From: Gonapodya prolifera JEL478
Taxonomy: Eukaryota; Monoblepharomycota; Monoblepharidomycetes; Monoblepharidales; Gonapodyaceae
NCBI GenBank assembly: GCA_001574975.1
Contig: KQ965755.1
Coordinates: 386,375 to 450,374, forward strand
Direction of reading: 5' to 3'
DNA: 64,000 nucleotides
The notes under the pieces are model-generated. The model made no database searches, had not been told where the DNA came from, and saw nothing but the letters and a program-made list of their open reading frames with translations. A program made the translations under genes and the position numbers. Shown here piece by piece: positions 1 through 12,272 of this stretch (the stretch's first letter is position 1; every line of letters begins with the position of its first letter).

Positions 1-876
1 CTGTCAGCCTCGTCCAGAACAGCAAACACCGCCTTATCGAGCTCCACAGTTCCGTCCCCAAGGAAATCCACCAGACGACCTGGTGTAGCGACAATTACAT
101 CGCACCCCTTGCGAAGTTCGCGTTGCTGGTCGGGTTTCGGGACTCCACCGTAGATACACACGCAGCCTAGGTTCAGGCTCTTCGCGAGAGGTTGCATTGT
201 GGTGTGGATCTGCATGGCGAGTTCGCGGGTCGGAGCGAGGATGAGAGAATGTGGTTTGGAGGATGATTTGCTGGGTTTGTCGGCGCGACGTGTGTGAAGG
301 CATTGGAGGAGGGGCAAACCGAATGCAAGTGTTTTCCCTTTCACGGCCAGGGGGGTCGTAAACCCATGAATACTACGAAGCACTAAGATTTCACTCACCC
401 GAGCCAGTTTGAGCAATTCCGACCATGTCACGCCCGGAGTTCGCCACCGGCCATGTTATGGACTGAATTGGTGTTGGCTTCTCAAACTTCTTCAACGCTT
501 CCATGAGGGGTTCGGCATACGAGCAGCCGTCAAACGAAAGTAGAGGGGTAAAGCCTTCCTCAGAAATGCTTATGGAATGTTCCTCGAGGAAAGCGGTGAT
601 TGCTTTCGGGTTGGAAGTCGGAGGGGAGGGCTTAGTCTCGCTCGATTGCTTCTTCGGCGACGAAAGCTCCGATTGTCCATCTGTTTTGGTCTTTGCGAGG
701 TTCTTCGCCTCCTTCTTCAGCTTCTTCAGCCTCTTTCGCTCCGCTCGTTCTTCAGGGGTCTCGGTTTTCTCAGAGACGTCGCTGGGTTTGTCGGTGGTTT
801 CGGCTGCAGCATCATCCGCGTTGTGTTTCCGCTTTTTCGTCTTCTTTTCCTTCCGCGCGTGTTCCTGTTCGGTCAT
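1..876 (-). CDS. DBP3: DEAD-box ATP-dependent RNA helicase Dbp3, 3' end beyond window
   Basis: ATP-dependent RNA helicase of the nucleolus; in yeast Dbp3 assists pre-rRNA processing for the large subunit. Exon 1 is 399-876 and exon 2 runs 337-1; the 61-nt intron (338-398) has a GTGAGT donor and splits the Walker A codons, so AQTGSGKT forms only after splicing. The start is followed by about 85 residues of lysine/glutamate-rich low-complexity sequence, typical of this nucleolar family. Then come the Q-motif region (KPTPIQS), motif I, motif Ia (APTRELA), motif Ib (TPGR) and motif II (LDEAD), which falls at the window edge. The C-terminal RecA domain is not in the window. The charged N-terminus and the spacing of the Q motif favour Dbp3 over other DEAD-box members. 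Confidence 0.85.
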
Positions 877-1377
877 GATCGCTCAAAAGAGAAAGTGCTG
901 CTGCGGCCACCACTTCCAAGCTTCTCATGCGTCCGCACCACACTTAGGCCGGGGGGCCAGCCGTCCACTCAAATTATAATCGTGCACTCAATAATTGTCG
1001 TCCCAATGGCTTGGGTCAGGCTGGTGCCCGCACCACCTGGGCACCCAAAGCCGTGGTTCCATCTGGCTTCCCGGACTACACCACACTCAGGTGCACGGAA
1101 AATCAGAGAATTTGAGTGAAAGAACAAAAAATCGTTGCGTCGTTGACTGTTATGCTTTTCGAAGCGTTTAAGCATTTATTTCTCGTCGCGAAGAACGAAA
1201 GTTTTAAAGCATGAGGCTCTTCCGTTTCAGTGTTATGATATTGTTATGATCCGCATCTATTTGAACCTTCGTACCGACATCCAACAACTACATACTGAAA
1301 ATGACAAATATCTAAAATTGCGACCAATTACTTCTGACAAAAGCACATCATTCCACGTCCGAAGAGAGCTTGACATT
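877..1377. other. Intergenic: DBP3 upstream region
   Basis: About 500 bases between the DBP3 start codon and the 3' end of the broken ankyrin gene. It must hold the DBP3 promoter. I see no convincing coding exon; open frames here lack homology and splice support. Confidence 0.5.
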
Positions 1378-2672
1378 CTATTTCGGAAGTCGTGCACTCC
1401 TTCGACGTATGCCTCTGTCTTGGAGCACCTCCATTACTGCTTTACGCCGCTCCTCATCCAAACGACCAATCCAAGTCTGTTGCGACCGATTGAAATTGTC
1501 CTTGATAGTAATGTCCCCGCCTTGATCCAAAAGAAATGCGAGGAGAGCCGCGTTACCGCTTTGCAAGGAATGAGTGACTGCGGTGAAGCCAAATTCATCT
1601 TGGGCATTGATATCCACCCCCGTGTTCAAGAATAGTTGCGCTACTTCCACAGTCTGCGCCACATGCAGAGGAAAAAATTGGACGTCAGGGTTCGGTCTTC
1701 CATCAATGCTTGCCCCTCTCTGAATCAGTGATCGAACAATGTTGATGTTCCCCCCCGCACACGCATGATGAAGGGCACTCCCAGTCCCTGTGGCGTTTAT
1801 ATCTGCACCATTATCCAATAGAAATTTCACATGCCCTTTTTGACAGGAACAAAAGAGTGCTGAAACTTGACCGGACCAGATATTTGACCGAAAGGGGTGT
1901 TGACATCGGCCCCATGTTCCACCAGCATCCGCACAAGTTGCTCCTTTCCCATTCGGCTGGCGATCAAAATGCCTCTGTAGTCATGGAATGGTGCGAGAAT
2001 TACAGATGGTGGTTCTTCATGGAATGGCGGACCTGCATCGGCTGATACTCCGCGCTTCAGCAGCAATTCAACAAGACTGATATTGGAAAGCTTACACTCC
2101 TCTAAAAAGAAGTGTGTATCAGGGTTGTCGGTTCCCCAGGTGAGAATGTCTGAAGGGGTGTGATCAAGAATGAGCTCGACATGCGACATGTCTTGGGTCT
2201 GCATTACTCTCCTCAGACACGTCTCTGTCGGGCGTGCAGCTAAAGATGCAAGAAGCTGTACAATACCCTAGTATACCTCCTTGGAGGCCACCTCAATTGC
2301 AGCATCACCGTCCGGGTTACGTGCATCCATATTTGCTCCATGATCACAAAGATATTTGACTACCTTTGATGCTCCGTACGAAGAAGCCATTGTGAGAGGG
2401 ATATGAAACTTCCTGTGACGAGACGTCCACGCAAGGGTTACGGATGTTAAGTTGTCGACGTTTGCAACCTTGGCGAGGAGAATATCTGCCGAACGAGAGT
2501 CCGTTTGATTCTGCTCGCAGGATTCCTTTACGAATGCATTTTGGACCGCATAAAACCTCCGAAGGGCATGGGCAGCAATTGCCACGGGATCCGACAGGAT
2601 CGGGTAGAGCCGTCGATTGAGACATGTAGTGGGGAGGCCGAGTGCATAGGGTCCGCTCCAGTACGTTGACAT
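1378..2672 (-). pseudogene. Broken F-box/ankyrin-repeat gene, copy 1
   Basis: Ankyrin-repeat protein with an F-box-like start. Reading minus from 2672, an F-box-like stretch (LTPEIILRM lies just upstream in the same frame) leads into ankyrin units with motifs such as LCDHGANMDA, LVEHGADVN and LLDNGADINA. Two lesions break it. A TAG at 2268-2270 sits in frame between SKE and GIVQLL; the paralogue at 27.3-28.5 kb has tryptophan (TGG) there. A frame change near 1850-1895 then separates the GADVN repeat from the LLDNGADINA repeat. Neither is explained by an intron of normal size. The last frame ends at 1378. The first in-frame ATG is at 2672; upstream the frame stays open without ATG to a stop near 2790. 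A pseudogene is most likely; sequence error could explain one lesion but hardly both. Confidence 0.65.
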
Positions 2673-3130
2673 CCGGAGAATGATTTCGGGAGTGAGTTGG
2701 AGGAGGGAAATGGGGCGGAGGGCGCCGCCGACTGCTCGGAACGAACACGGGGAGATCGTCTGAAGCCGGCTCGTGCAATGGGTGGGTCACGGAATGTGTA
2801 AAATGTGTCAAAGGGACCGGCTCAACTGATGAAATGACGCGGTGACAATTACAATATCACATCATGGCTTTTCCTCCCACTCTTTCTCCCAGCAAATTGA
2901 AGAGTTCAAAGAGCTCAAGATTTTTTTCCAAGACGTTCCGGAGGGGTGCCCATATCTTTTAGCGCTGCGCATAATTCACGTCGTCAGAGAACGCAATAGA
3001 ATTTTATGATCTGTATGAAGCAATACACCATGCACTACTAATTGGGGCTGAAGGTGAGGGGGATCGTGCACGACAGCTTCGGCCACCTCAACGACACTTC
3101 CCCTCCTGATTTTCGCGACAACAACGTTCG
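2673..3130. promoter_or_regulatory. Divergent upstream region, ankyrin copy 1 / SMC4
   Basis: 458 bases between two divergent starts. They must contain the SMC4 promoter. No defined regulatory motif was recognised; the part next to 2672 reads as possible 5' coding sequence of the broken ankyrin gene. Confidence 0.4.
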
Positions 3131-6100
3131 ATGCTGAGCGCAGCCAAACAGGCCGATCCGCCTCAGTTGGAAACAGCGCAGATGGATGCCCACGAAGACT
3201 CCGGCCTGATCGATGACACTCCGCTCCATTCTGGCGCACGTCTCATTATGACACGGATGATTCTCAACAACTTCAAATCCTACGCGGGACGGATCGAAGT
3301 GGGACCGTTTCATAAGGTGGGTTGGCATGATGCCTGTCCAGGGGAACTCTGACCTGGTTGTACGCTGACCTCTTGCCCTTCGACCTTTCCGTTCTTCAAT
3401 CATGGCGCCACCCGACGACTCCTTCCAGTCGTTTACTTCGATTGTCGGACCAAATGGATCGGGAAAATCCAACGTCATCGATGCTCTTCTCTTTGTATTC
3501 GGTTTCCGAGCGTCCAAGATGCGACAGGGAAAACTCTCTGCACTCATCCACCAATCGCAAAAGTTCCCGAATCTTGATTTCTGCGCGGTAGAAGTACATT
3601 TTGTCGAGATTATTGATAAGGTGAGTTGGCCCTCACAGTTAGTTCGGTGCCACCCTGTCATCTTTCCGGCACCTATCCTCTGGCAGCCCGGACTAGCCTA
3701 CGACATTGTTCCCGGAACCGAGCTCGTCATATCTCGTACGGCCTTCGCCAACAACAGCTCTAAATACACCATCAACGGACGAAATTCCAACTTCACCGAA
3801 GTGACCGACCTCCTCCGCAAACGTGGTGTCGACCTGGACCACAAACGTTTCCTCATCCTTCAGGTTTGTCTCTTCTTTTTGATTCTCGCTGTTCCACCAC
3901 GGCTACATCCCTCGTCCTCTTTCTCCACCTGCATAGGGTGAAGTCGAATCCATCGCCCTGATGAAACCAAAAGCCGTAAACGAGCACGACGAAGGTCTCC
4001 TCGAGTACCTCGAAGACATCATCGGTACTGCGTCGCTCAAAACTCCCATCGAAGAAGCGGGCAAGCTGGCCGAGGATTTCAACGAGGAGCGACAGCACGC
4101 TGTTATAAGGGCGCGTGCAGCAGAGAAGGAACGTGATGCTCTCGAGCCCGGAAAGAGGGAGGCGGAGGAGTTCGTAAAGCAGGAGAACGAGCTCGCCAGG
4201 TTGAAGAACAAGTATTACCAGGTCGGTGCGATGAAAGCCCAAAGGACCATTCAGGAACACGAAGAGGAAGTTGTGAGTAATGGCGCGAACTCCAACTTTG
4301 TGCGATCCCCCTCCTGATTTGATGATGTGCCGGGTAGTCTCAAATTACCAAGAAGCTTGAGGACGAACGTTCAAAGCACTCTGGTCTTCAGCAAGAAATC
4401 GATGAAGCCGAAGCGGAACACAAGAAGCTTGCCGAGGAGCACAAGGTGAGATACAACAAGTCAAATTTGCTTTGAGTATGAATTATTGATGTACTCTCCT
4501 GTGGCTGCTCGACGAGTAGAAACTAGGTGAGACTTGCAACGAGGAGCTCAAGGCCATGGCGGCCTTGGAGAAGGAGGACATCAAGCTTCAAGAGAACCGA
4601 AAGCACCTCAAAGCCAAGATCAAGAAACTGCGAAAGCAGGGTGACGCGGTAAGTTGTCTTGGTTTCGCTCGTAGGATGTCACATCAAGTTCTCACCCGAT
4701 GGAATTGTTGAAGGGCCGGCACGACATTTCGGAACTGGAAACCAAGATTAAGCACGCCGAGGAGGATCTTGTCAACCTGGAAGCCGAAGCAGCTCGCCTG
4801 TCCAAGGACAAAGAGAGGGAGGAAAGGGTTCTGGACACGATTCGCGAGGGCTTGCGAGGTGCGGCTGCTCGTTAGCTCCTCTCATCCGTTTTTTATTCAC
4901 CTGCCCCTTGCTGTTCGTAAAGGTAAAACCGAGCCCTTCCAGCGCGGAATCGAGGTCAAGCAACGCGAGCTGGCACCTCTTGTGGAAAAGTGCAACGAAA
5001 AGCAGTCCGCGCTCGACGTCGCCAAGGCCGAGTACAAGATGCTGGAGGAGAAGAGCGGCGCAGCAAAGACCCAAGAAGAGGTCCTCCGGAAGAAGGCGGA
5101 GGAGGCCAAGGGTAGCTTTGAGGCGAAGGTGTGACATCAGTGGAGTGGCTTCAATGGTGCGATATTGACAATTCCTGGGTCGATAGCAACGCGAGATCGA
5201 GGGGTGCGAGAAGAAGTTGAAGAAGCTGCCGAAGGAGATGGACCAGACCAAGGCGCAAATCGAGGTGAGCATCCGACATTGGTTACGTTCCACATATGTG
5301 AGTTCCCAGGCTCATCATACTCCAATCTCAGGATCTCATGGTGAAAGAAGTTCGCCTCCGGGACCTCCTGAACAAGTGCCGAAACGACGCGGAAGAGGCC
5401 AAGAGCTCGCTCCAGGAGTCGCAGGGACAGGGGAACGTTCTGAAGAGACTGATGAAGGAACGCGATTCTGGGAGAATTCCGGGCATCTATGTTAGTCGGA
5501 CTCATAATTTGACTGTTTGAAATATGCTCACTACTCGAGGTTTATAGGGGCGACTCGGAGACCTCGGAATAATCGGTGACAAGTACGACGTCGCAATCTC
5601 CACCGCATGTCCAGCACTTGAGCAGATACTGGTCGATTCTGCCGATGTCGGCCAGCAATGCGTGCAGTTCCTCCGTGATCACAACCTCGGGCGAGCATCG
5701 TTCTTGCTTCTAAAGCAGCTCTCGGTCAAACCCGAGAATATGTCGCCAAAGCAGACACCAGAGAACGCCCCTCGACTCTTCGACTTGGTAAAGCCAAAGG
5801 ATCCCAAGTTCGCACCAGCGTTCTACAGCGTTCTGAATGATACGATTGTGGCGACGGACTTGGAACAGGCGAATCGGTTGGCCTTTGGAGGGGAGAAAAG
5901 GTGGAGAGTCGTTACGTTCGACGGTCAGTTGATCGACACAACAGGAACAATGTCTGGAGGTGGCACAAAAGTCGCTCGGGGACTCATGGTGCAGAAGTTC
6001 AAAAGCAATGATGTCACCGAAGCTGGCGTCGTGAAGATTGAAAACCAGAAGCTCGAGTTGGAGGCAGAGATGAAGGCGGTCGCGGCGGAGCGGAAGCGGT

Positions 6101-8238
6101 TGGACAAGGCGTTTGAAGAACTGTCTGCGCAGGCGTCTGCCCTGGAAATGTCGATAGAGAAACTCAAGATGGAGAAATCGTCTTTGGAGGTTCAGATTGC
6201 GGAAATTATGAAGCAGGTTGCGGCACTGGGGTACGTCTCGTCAGCGTGTGTTCCAGGTGAAGATGTCCGTTCACTCACTCCACACTGAACCTGTAGGGGT
6301 ACACGCCCTGACAGCGGTGACCTGGCTCGGATGAAGCAATTAGAAACTTCGATCTCAAAGCTGGAAAAGGAATTCGCCGCCTTGAGAAAGCCATGCGAGG
6401 AGGTAGAGGGAGCGATTACCGATCTTCAGAACAGAATTCTCGAGGTGAGTGAAACACTGAATTATGCGGTTTATGAACCCTTGATTTACCTTTGCTTGTT
6501 GTTTTGGGTAGGTCGGAGGTACCAAACTCCGTACTCAAAGCTCCCGCCTCGAGGACGTAGTCGTTAAGATCGAATCCACGAGCGACAAGATCACTCAAAC
6601 CACCGTCGCGAAGAAGGCCGCCGAGAAGTCCATGGACAAGACGCTGAAAGCCAACCAAGCGAGCGCCAAGGAGCTGGAGGAATCGGAGACCCAGCTCGCG
6701 GCTCTCATGAAGGAGATCGAAACGAAGATGGAGGCAGGGCTTGCGGTTAAGAGGAAGGCGGACCGTGCGCAAGAGGTGAGTGGATTAGAGTATCGGGATT
6801 TGGTTACGACGCGACTTACAATGTTCAACCGTGATGTAGATATTGGATGGCCAAAAGGAGAAGCTGGAGGAGTTGAGTGCCCAGCAGAAAGAACGGCACA
6901 CGGTTATGCAGAAGCTTCGCCGAATTGAAGTGAGCATTATCGTTTTCGTCTCCACAAGAGGAACATTTCAAATCGGCGTGCAATCCCTCAGGTTGATTTG
7001 AACAACAAAATGGACGATCTTAAACGAGAAGTACAATCTAAGAAAAAAGAGCTCGTCTCGTGGACCGCGGAGCTTGCCAAACTCACACTGCAAAAGTTTG
7101 GGTGAGTCATGCGCCGGTTTGATTTGTCGTTTACTCACAATACCGTTCCCACTGCAGCTTCTCTGATGAAGAAGACGAAGAGGAGCTTCCTGCTTTCACA
7201 GAGGAGGAGCTTGCGGAATTTGATGTGAAAGAGCTTCGGCGGACTATGGATGCTATCGAAGGTGAAGCCGCGCATCGACACCAACCGATCGAAAATTCGC
7301 AATCCTGACTCGCTCTTCTACTGCACCTCCCATAGCCAAGCTCAGCAAGGCCCAACCGAACCTCGGCGTGCTCCAGGAGTACAAGGAACGCGAGGAGGAG
7401 TACTTCAACCGTGTTCGGGATCTTGACGAAGCGACGAAGCGAAGAGACGACGCCAAGGCGGAGTACGAAGGGCTCCGTAAGAGAAGGTTGGAGGAGTTCA
7501 TGAAGGGTTTCACGGCGATTTCGAATAAGCTGAAGGAGATGTACCAGGTTGGTTTTGGGTGCCGGCGTGTGGAGTTGGTGCCGTCTGTTTTAATGCGTGC
7601 TAATCTGCCGGACCTTCCGTGCTTAGATGATTACACTGGGTGGAAATGCGGAGCTGGAACTTGTGGACAGTTTGGATCCGTTCTCGGAGGGTATCTTGTT
7701 CTCGGTAATGCCGCCCAAAAAGAGCTGGAAGAATATTTCAAACTTGTCTGGAGGAGAAAAGGTACGATTGCGTAGCGTCTTTGGTTGTTTCGGGGGGGGG
7801 GGGGCCAATGTAATTAAATGTATCAACCTGCACAGACGTTATCTTCGTTGGCATTGGTGTTCGCGTTGCACCATTTCAAACCGACACCCCTCTACGTCAT
7901 GGACGAGATCGACGCTGCGCTTGATTTCAGGAACGTTTCCATTGTGGCGAATTACATCAAGGAGCGGTGAGACGGAGCTGGTTGTAGCAGGCGTTTCCTC
8001 ATGAGTTCATCTTCGTCGTTTCGCATAGCACTCGAAACGCGCAGTTTGTCATCATCAGTCTCCGGAACAACATGTTCGAGCTCGCCGATAGACTCGTCGG
8101 GATCTACAAGACAGACAACACAACAAAGTGAGTGGCCTCTCGCCAAGGGAAGTTGGTGATTTCTGCTTTACTGACGGTGTTGGGCTGTATAGGACCGTCG
8201 CTATCAGTCCGGCTGAGATTGCTGTCATGGCTCGATGA
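3131..8238 (+). CDS. SMC4: Condensin subunit SMC4
   Basis: Structural maintenance of chromosomes ATPase that pairs with SMC2 in condensin and compacts mitotic chromosomes. Twenty-one exons: 3131-3316, 3429-3620, 3687-3863, 3937-4272, 4338-4445, 4520-4648, 4714-4858, 4923-5128, 5187-5264, 5332-5490, 5548-6230, 6297-6444, 6512-6775, 6840-6929, 6992-7101, 7158-7261, 7336-7547, 7627-7761, 7836-7966, 8029-8127, 8193-8238. Phases agree throughout and give 1,245 residues. Visible parts are Walker A (GPNGSGKS), an arm of coiled coil, the hinge (from [11 protein letters not shown]), a second coiled-coil arm, the signature LSGGEK, Walker B with MDEIDAALD, and the end [16 protein letters not shown], which is typical of SMC4 rather than SMC2. 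A 13-base G run lies in the intron at 7792-7804. Confidence 0.95.
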
Positions 8239-8829
8239 GGGAGGGCGCTCCTGTTTGGTGTTGGTAGTGGGCTTGTTTTATTCTGTTATATTCTTGCAAT
8301 TGGTTGTGCTTACATGCACTCAGCGACTGTATGTACTCAGTGAAACGACTGACTTTACCGTCAACACGTCAGTCCCCGCGTGTGTGGAAGATAATGGTGC
8401 CTCTGATTTTACCCATCGGTTGAAGCCGATCGTCACCTACCACAATTTATCCAAAGAAAAACAACAAAAAGCATTCCCCGCGGGAGTTGTCGGAGCTTCT
8501 TTCTCTTGAGGCAAAGAATAATTTACCTTCGGCCCTGCTCCTCTGTGTGGTGCGGCAGCGGAGTGTACTTGGTATGCTTGTCCGTGTGGCTTGCATTCAA
8601 AGATATCAAAAGAAGCAAACTTACCATCCGAAAATGCTTACCTGTGACTTATAGGCGATTTGACATGCTTATCGCTCCCAGATATATGGTAGAAAATGGT
8701 GTGTGGCGGAGAGGTGTAAAGTGGCGGTTGAGGCGAGTTTTCACCCAAAACCGCAAACTCAGGGACTGAGACCCCACCCCGTGGACTTTCCCACTGCTTG
8801 CTTCGATTGGTCCGCCAAACACGATTGCG
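8239..8829. other. Intergenic: SMC4 3' flank and upstream of the SH3 gene
   Basis: About 590 bases between two plus-strand genes, holding the SMC4 3' UTR and the promoter of the next gene. Open frames here show no recognisable protein. Confidence 0.5.
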
Positions 8830-11800
8830 ATGGAGGTCTACCCCCCGAGATCCCGCTATGACGGGGGTTATGCGGGAAACATGGACCAGCCGGGATACCA
8901 GTCATACGGATACTCCTCTCCCCAGACGGGACCGGTCGGATACTCTTCGAGGGCAGCGTCGCCTGCAAAGTCTACAACGGATTCGGGGGTCGCTCTGCCC
9001 CGTAATCAACGGTCAGGGAAATCCATCGCCAGCGAGGTAACTCTCGGGAAAGAGTCCAAGTCGAGCAGCTACGGCGTGGGGTCGCCTGCCCGCTCGCAAA
9101 AATACGGATACACAACGTCCACATACGGAGGGGACCTCGGTGGGCGGGAATCGGCGGCCGGGTCTCGCCCATCATCGGCTGCTGCTCGAGGGCCCACCAG
9201 AGCTTCGGGATTCGAATCGGTGTATCAGTCCTCCATGGGCCGCTCGGCTAGGGACTCCCGGGCCAGCGACTTCAAGGAAACGTACTCCATTCCAATCACC
9301 GATGAGATGTCCGACACCGAACAATTCCCGGCAGTCAATCCTTACCTGAACCCCAAGCCCGCTTACTCGGCATCGCCATCCCAGACATTGTCAGAAAACC
9401 GACGAACATCGAAGCCCTTGCCTGACCCACAAACTTACAAAGCTCACCCCCCGTCAACACCCACCCTCGCCGAACCACCAACCTCCCCACTGTCACCCAC
9501 CCAGCCAACCCTCTTCGCCGTCACAATATTCGCATACTTTGCCGAACGCGCAGATGAACTAAACTTCGCCGAAGGTGAGATTGTGCGCGTCCACAAAACC
9601 CCCGAGGGTGGATGGTGGTACGGCTCCGTGGAAACCTTTGGCGAAGACAACAGCCCGACGGACTCCACCACAACAGCCGTCCGCCGAAGTGAGGCAGACA
9701 GCCGCATATCTCGCGGGCAGTCGGTCAAATCCAACGGAACCTCGAAAAAAGCCCGTCGCGGCTGGTTCCCCTGCAACCACACGGCCTACTACCCCTACCT
9801 CCCGGATGAGAAGCCCGCCTTCAGTCAGGAAGAACTCGAAGCCCTCAGACTGCACCCGAACAGCGACCAGTCGGGAATGCAGGCCATCATGAACGACCTG
9901 ATGGTCGAGTCGGTCAACGTGGGTCCAGCACAGGCGCTGGCCCAGCCGCCCATGGCTCGTGGAGTGGAAAACGTATCCCCGACGCCCGGTCAAATGTCCA
10001 ACAACACGTTTGCCCTGCCGCTCATTCCGGACTCACCGCCTCCGTTCCCGCAGTACCCCATCGCGGCTCCCGCTCCTTCCCAAATGCGGCCCGACGAAAT
10101 CCTCTACCGCACTCTTCTCTCACAGGTCCCCGGTCTGCTCATGTCCAGCCTCGACCCGTACGGGAGCCTGGTCCTGTGCGAGAAGAACTGCTCCGTCACG
10201 TTGGACTCCCAGTCGCCCACCCCCGGCGGGCAGCACAAGTCTTCCAAGCAGCCGGGTTCGCTTGACGTCTCCCGGCTGCACTACGACCCGGCCGTCGTGT
10301 TTCTCCTTGAACGAGCCGTCGTCGTCATCGCGCCCGAGGGAGCGTACCAGGAGGCGCCTTCGTCAGAGGCAGGGTGGGGAAAGCTGAAGAAGTCCAAGAC
10401 CATCGGACACCTACCACAAGGCGGCGGCGGCGGGGGTGGAGCGCCCGGTTTGCAGTCGACGTGGAAGCTGGTCGAGCTTGCTCCCTTGCACCGGGATCTC
10501 GTTGAGGTGCGCGAGCAGGTTGAGCAGCCGCCTAGTAGTCGTGGGCTGTTCGGACTCGGTGGGAAAGCACCCCCCCAAACCACATCGTTCCTCGTTCGGT
10601 ACGCTGTGACAGGCGACACGGGCGCGCTGAGGGGATGGCGGAAGTTGGTGGTCACCATGTCCGCGTCGCCTGGGTCAAAAGTGAGGTCTGAGGATCGGGT
10701 CAAGGTGTGGGTTGACCAGGTCAAGGAACTGGCTGATCAGAGTGAGTTGAATGGAGGGAAGCATTTGTATATGGCCGGCGGCCTCACAAATTCTCGTCTC
10801 CAACAGACGTACACCACTCTGCATCAGGACTTCGCACTTCGAACGATGGTGGTCAAGGCATGGTGACGCATTACGAGCCTGAGTATGGCGGCGAAGGCCA
10901 ATCCCAATACGTTCCTGCATCTTCCATGATGGACCCGGGCGCCGGCCCCGGCTACGCTCCATCAATTACCGCCTCCGTCGAGTCCCCGCAACGCAACAAA
11001 TCGCAAAAGATCGCCTCGACGCTTAAGAACCACATTCGGGGCATGTCCTTCGATGCTCGGCGCCAACCTCCGCCTGACAAGGTTCTCCCCATGAACTCCC
11101 GTGGGGTTTCGGTGGACGTTCGGAGGCCCGAGACGCCGCAGTCGGTCGCGGGGAGCAGGAGACCCAAGACGTCGCACACGTTCCATGACACGTCGGAGCT
11201 TGCGTCCGATCGCGAACAGGGGTACAAGATGGCGCGCAAAGGGTCCGATGCGGGTCGCGCGCAGGCGGATCGTGTGACCCGGACCGTGGAGAATTTGATC
11301 AAGAAAGTGGTCGGTGAGGAGTCGGGGCAGCGAGACGAGCCGGTAACTGGGATGGCGGCCGCGGGATCGGGATCGGGGACGTCAAATATGGGCAATCTAT
11401 TGCGCAAGTTGTCTCGCAAGGCCTCTGCAAAGTCCGAACCAGCGCCCGCCGTAGAACCGGTCTACCCGCCCGCGTATGCAAATGGAGTTACTGATAACGG
11501 GTGGAGCTTCCACCAAGCGGGGCAGCCGAGGAACAACGGGCAGGGAGGGAATGGGAGCAAGATACTCACGGGTGATGCCCGACCTCGCACGACGACACAC
11601 TATGGGGCAGGTCAGATGGGCAGCTTTGCCGAGTTTGCGTCGTTGGCCACGTCTGTCTCGGCGCCTGGAGGCCTGGCAGACTCGGCGACGGTGGGGGCTC
11701 CGGATCGCCGATACATGATGGCGGACGGATCGGATATTGTTCCTGGAGGAGGTGGTTCGTACTCGTCGTCACCGGGCGTGATTGTGATGCGGCGCAGCTC

Positions 11801-11936
11801 TCATGAGGTCGACGACGGCGACATGTCGGAGACGGAGAGGGAGTACCTCGATTTGCTGAGGCAGAAGAAGGAGCTGGATGCCCGGTTGAAAGACTTGGAG
11901 AGCAGGATGCTCAGATCGAAAATGGTGGGGAGATAG
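8830..11936 (+). CDS. Large SH3-domain scaffold protein
   Basis: Probable cytoplasmic scaffold; the exact family is not recognised. Exons 8830-10741 and 10807-11936 join across a 65-nt intron (GTGAGT...CAACAG); without splicing the first frame stops at 10866. The product is 1,013 residues. Residues 1-220 are low-complexity and rich in Ser, Gly, Tyr and Pro. An SH3 domain spans about 226-325 (LFAVTIFAYFAERADELNF, then GGWWYGSV and GWFPCNH), interrupted by a roughly 45-residue polar insertion between the WW strand and the GWFP strand. Residues about 410-640 look like a divergent beta-rich (PH-like) domain with a poly-glycine loop. The rest is disordered and basic, ending in a short coiled coil rich in Leu, Lys and Glu. 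The layout resembles fungal polarity scaffolds, but that is inference. Confidence 0.75.
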
Positions 11937-12272
11937 AGTGTGCACGAGGACAGTGTGTAAAGTGCGTACCGTTCGTTGTAGGATGGTGAATGGGTGCTGG
12001 TCATGCACGGACTTTCCTCTATTTCGTTTGATGTACAATTACGGTAATGTTGGAGATGAATGGTCGTTAGTTGATATTCTGTGGGTAATGTAATTCAGTT
12101 GCTGTAGGAAAGTATAGATTTGTGGATGAATTGAGGAGTCCAAGGGAATGAAGGGGGACAAAGGTTTGAGCGCTTGACTTGGCAGGGTTCAAGAAGGCTC
12201 GATGATAAACTTACGATTGGCGATATGGGGAACACCCAGGCGTGCCAGCGACGCGCGCTTTCCAGAGGACAC

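Noticed and set aside
12174-12272. Upstream TTG and ATG starts for the GH114 gene
   Set aside because: The ATG at 12273 places a clean signal peptide at the N-terminus; the longer versions bury it.
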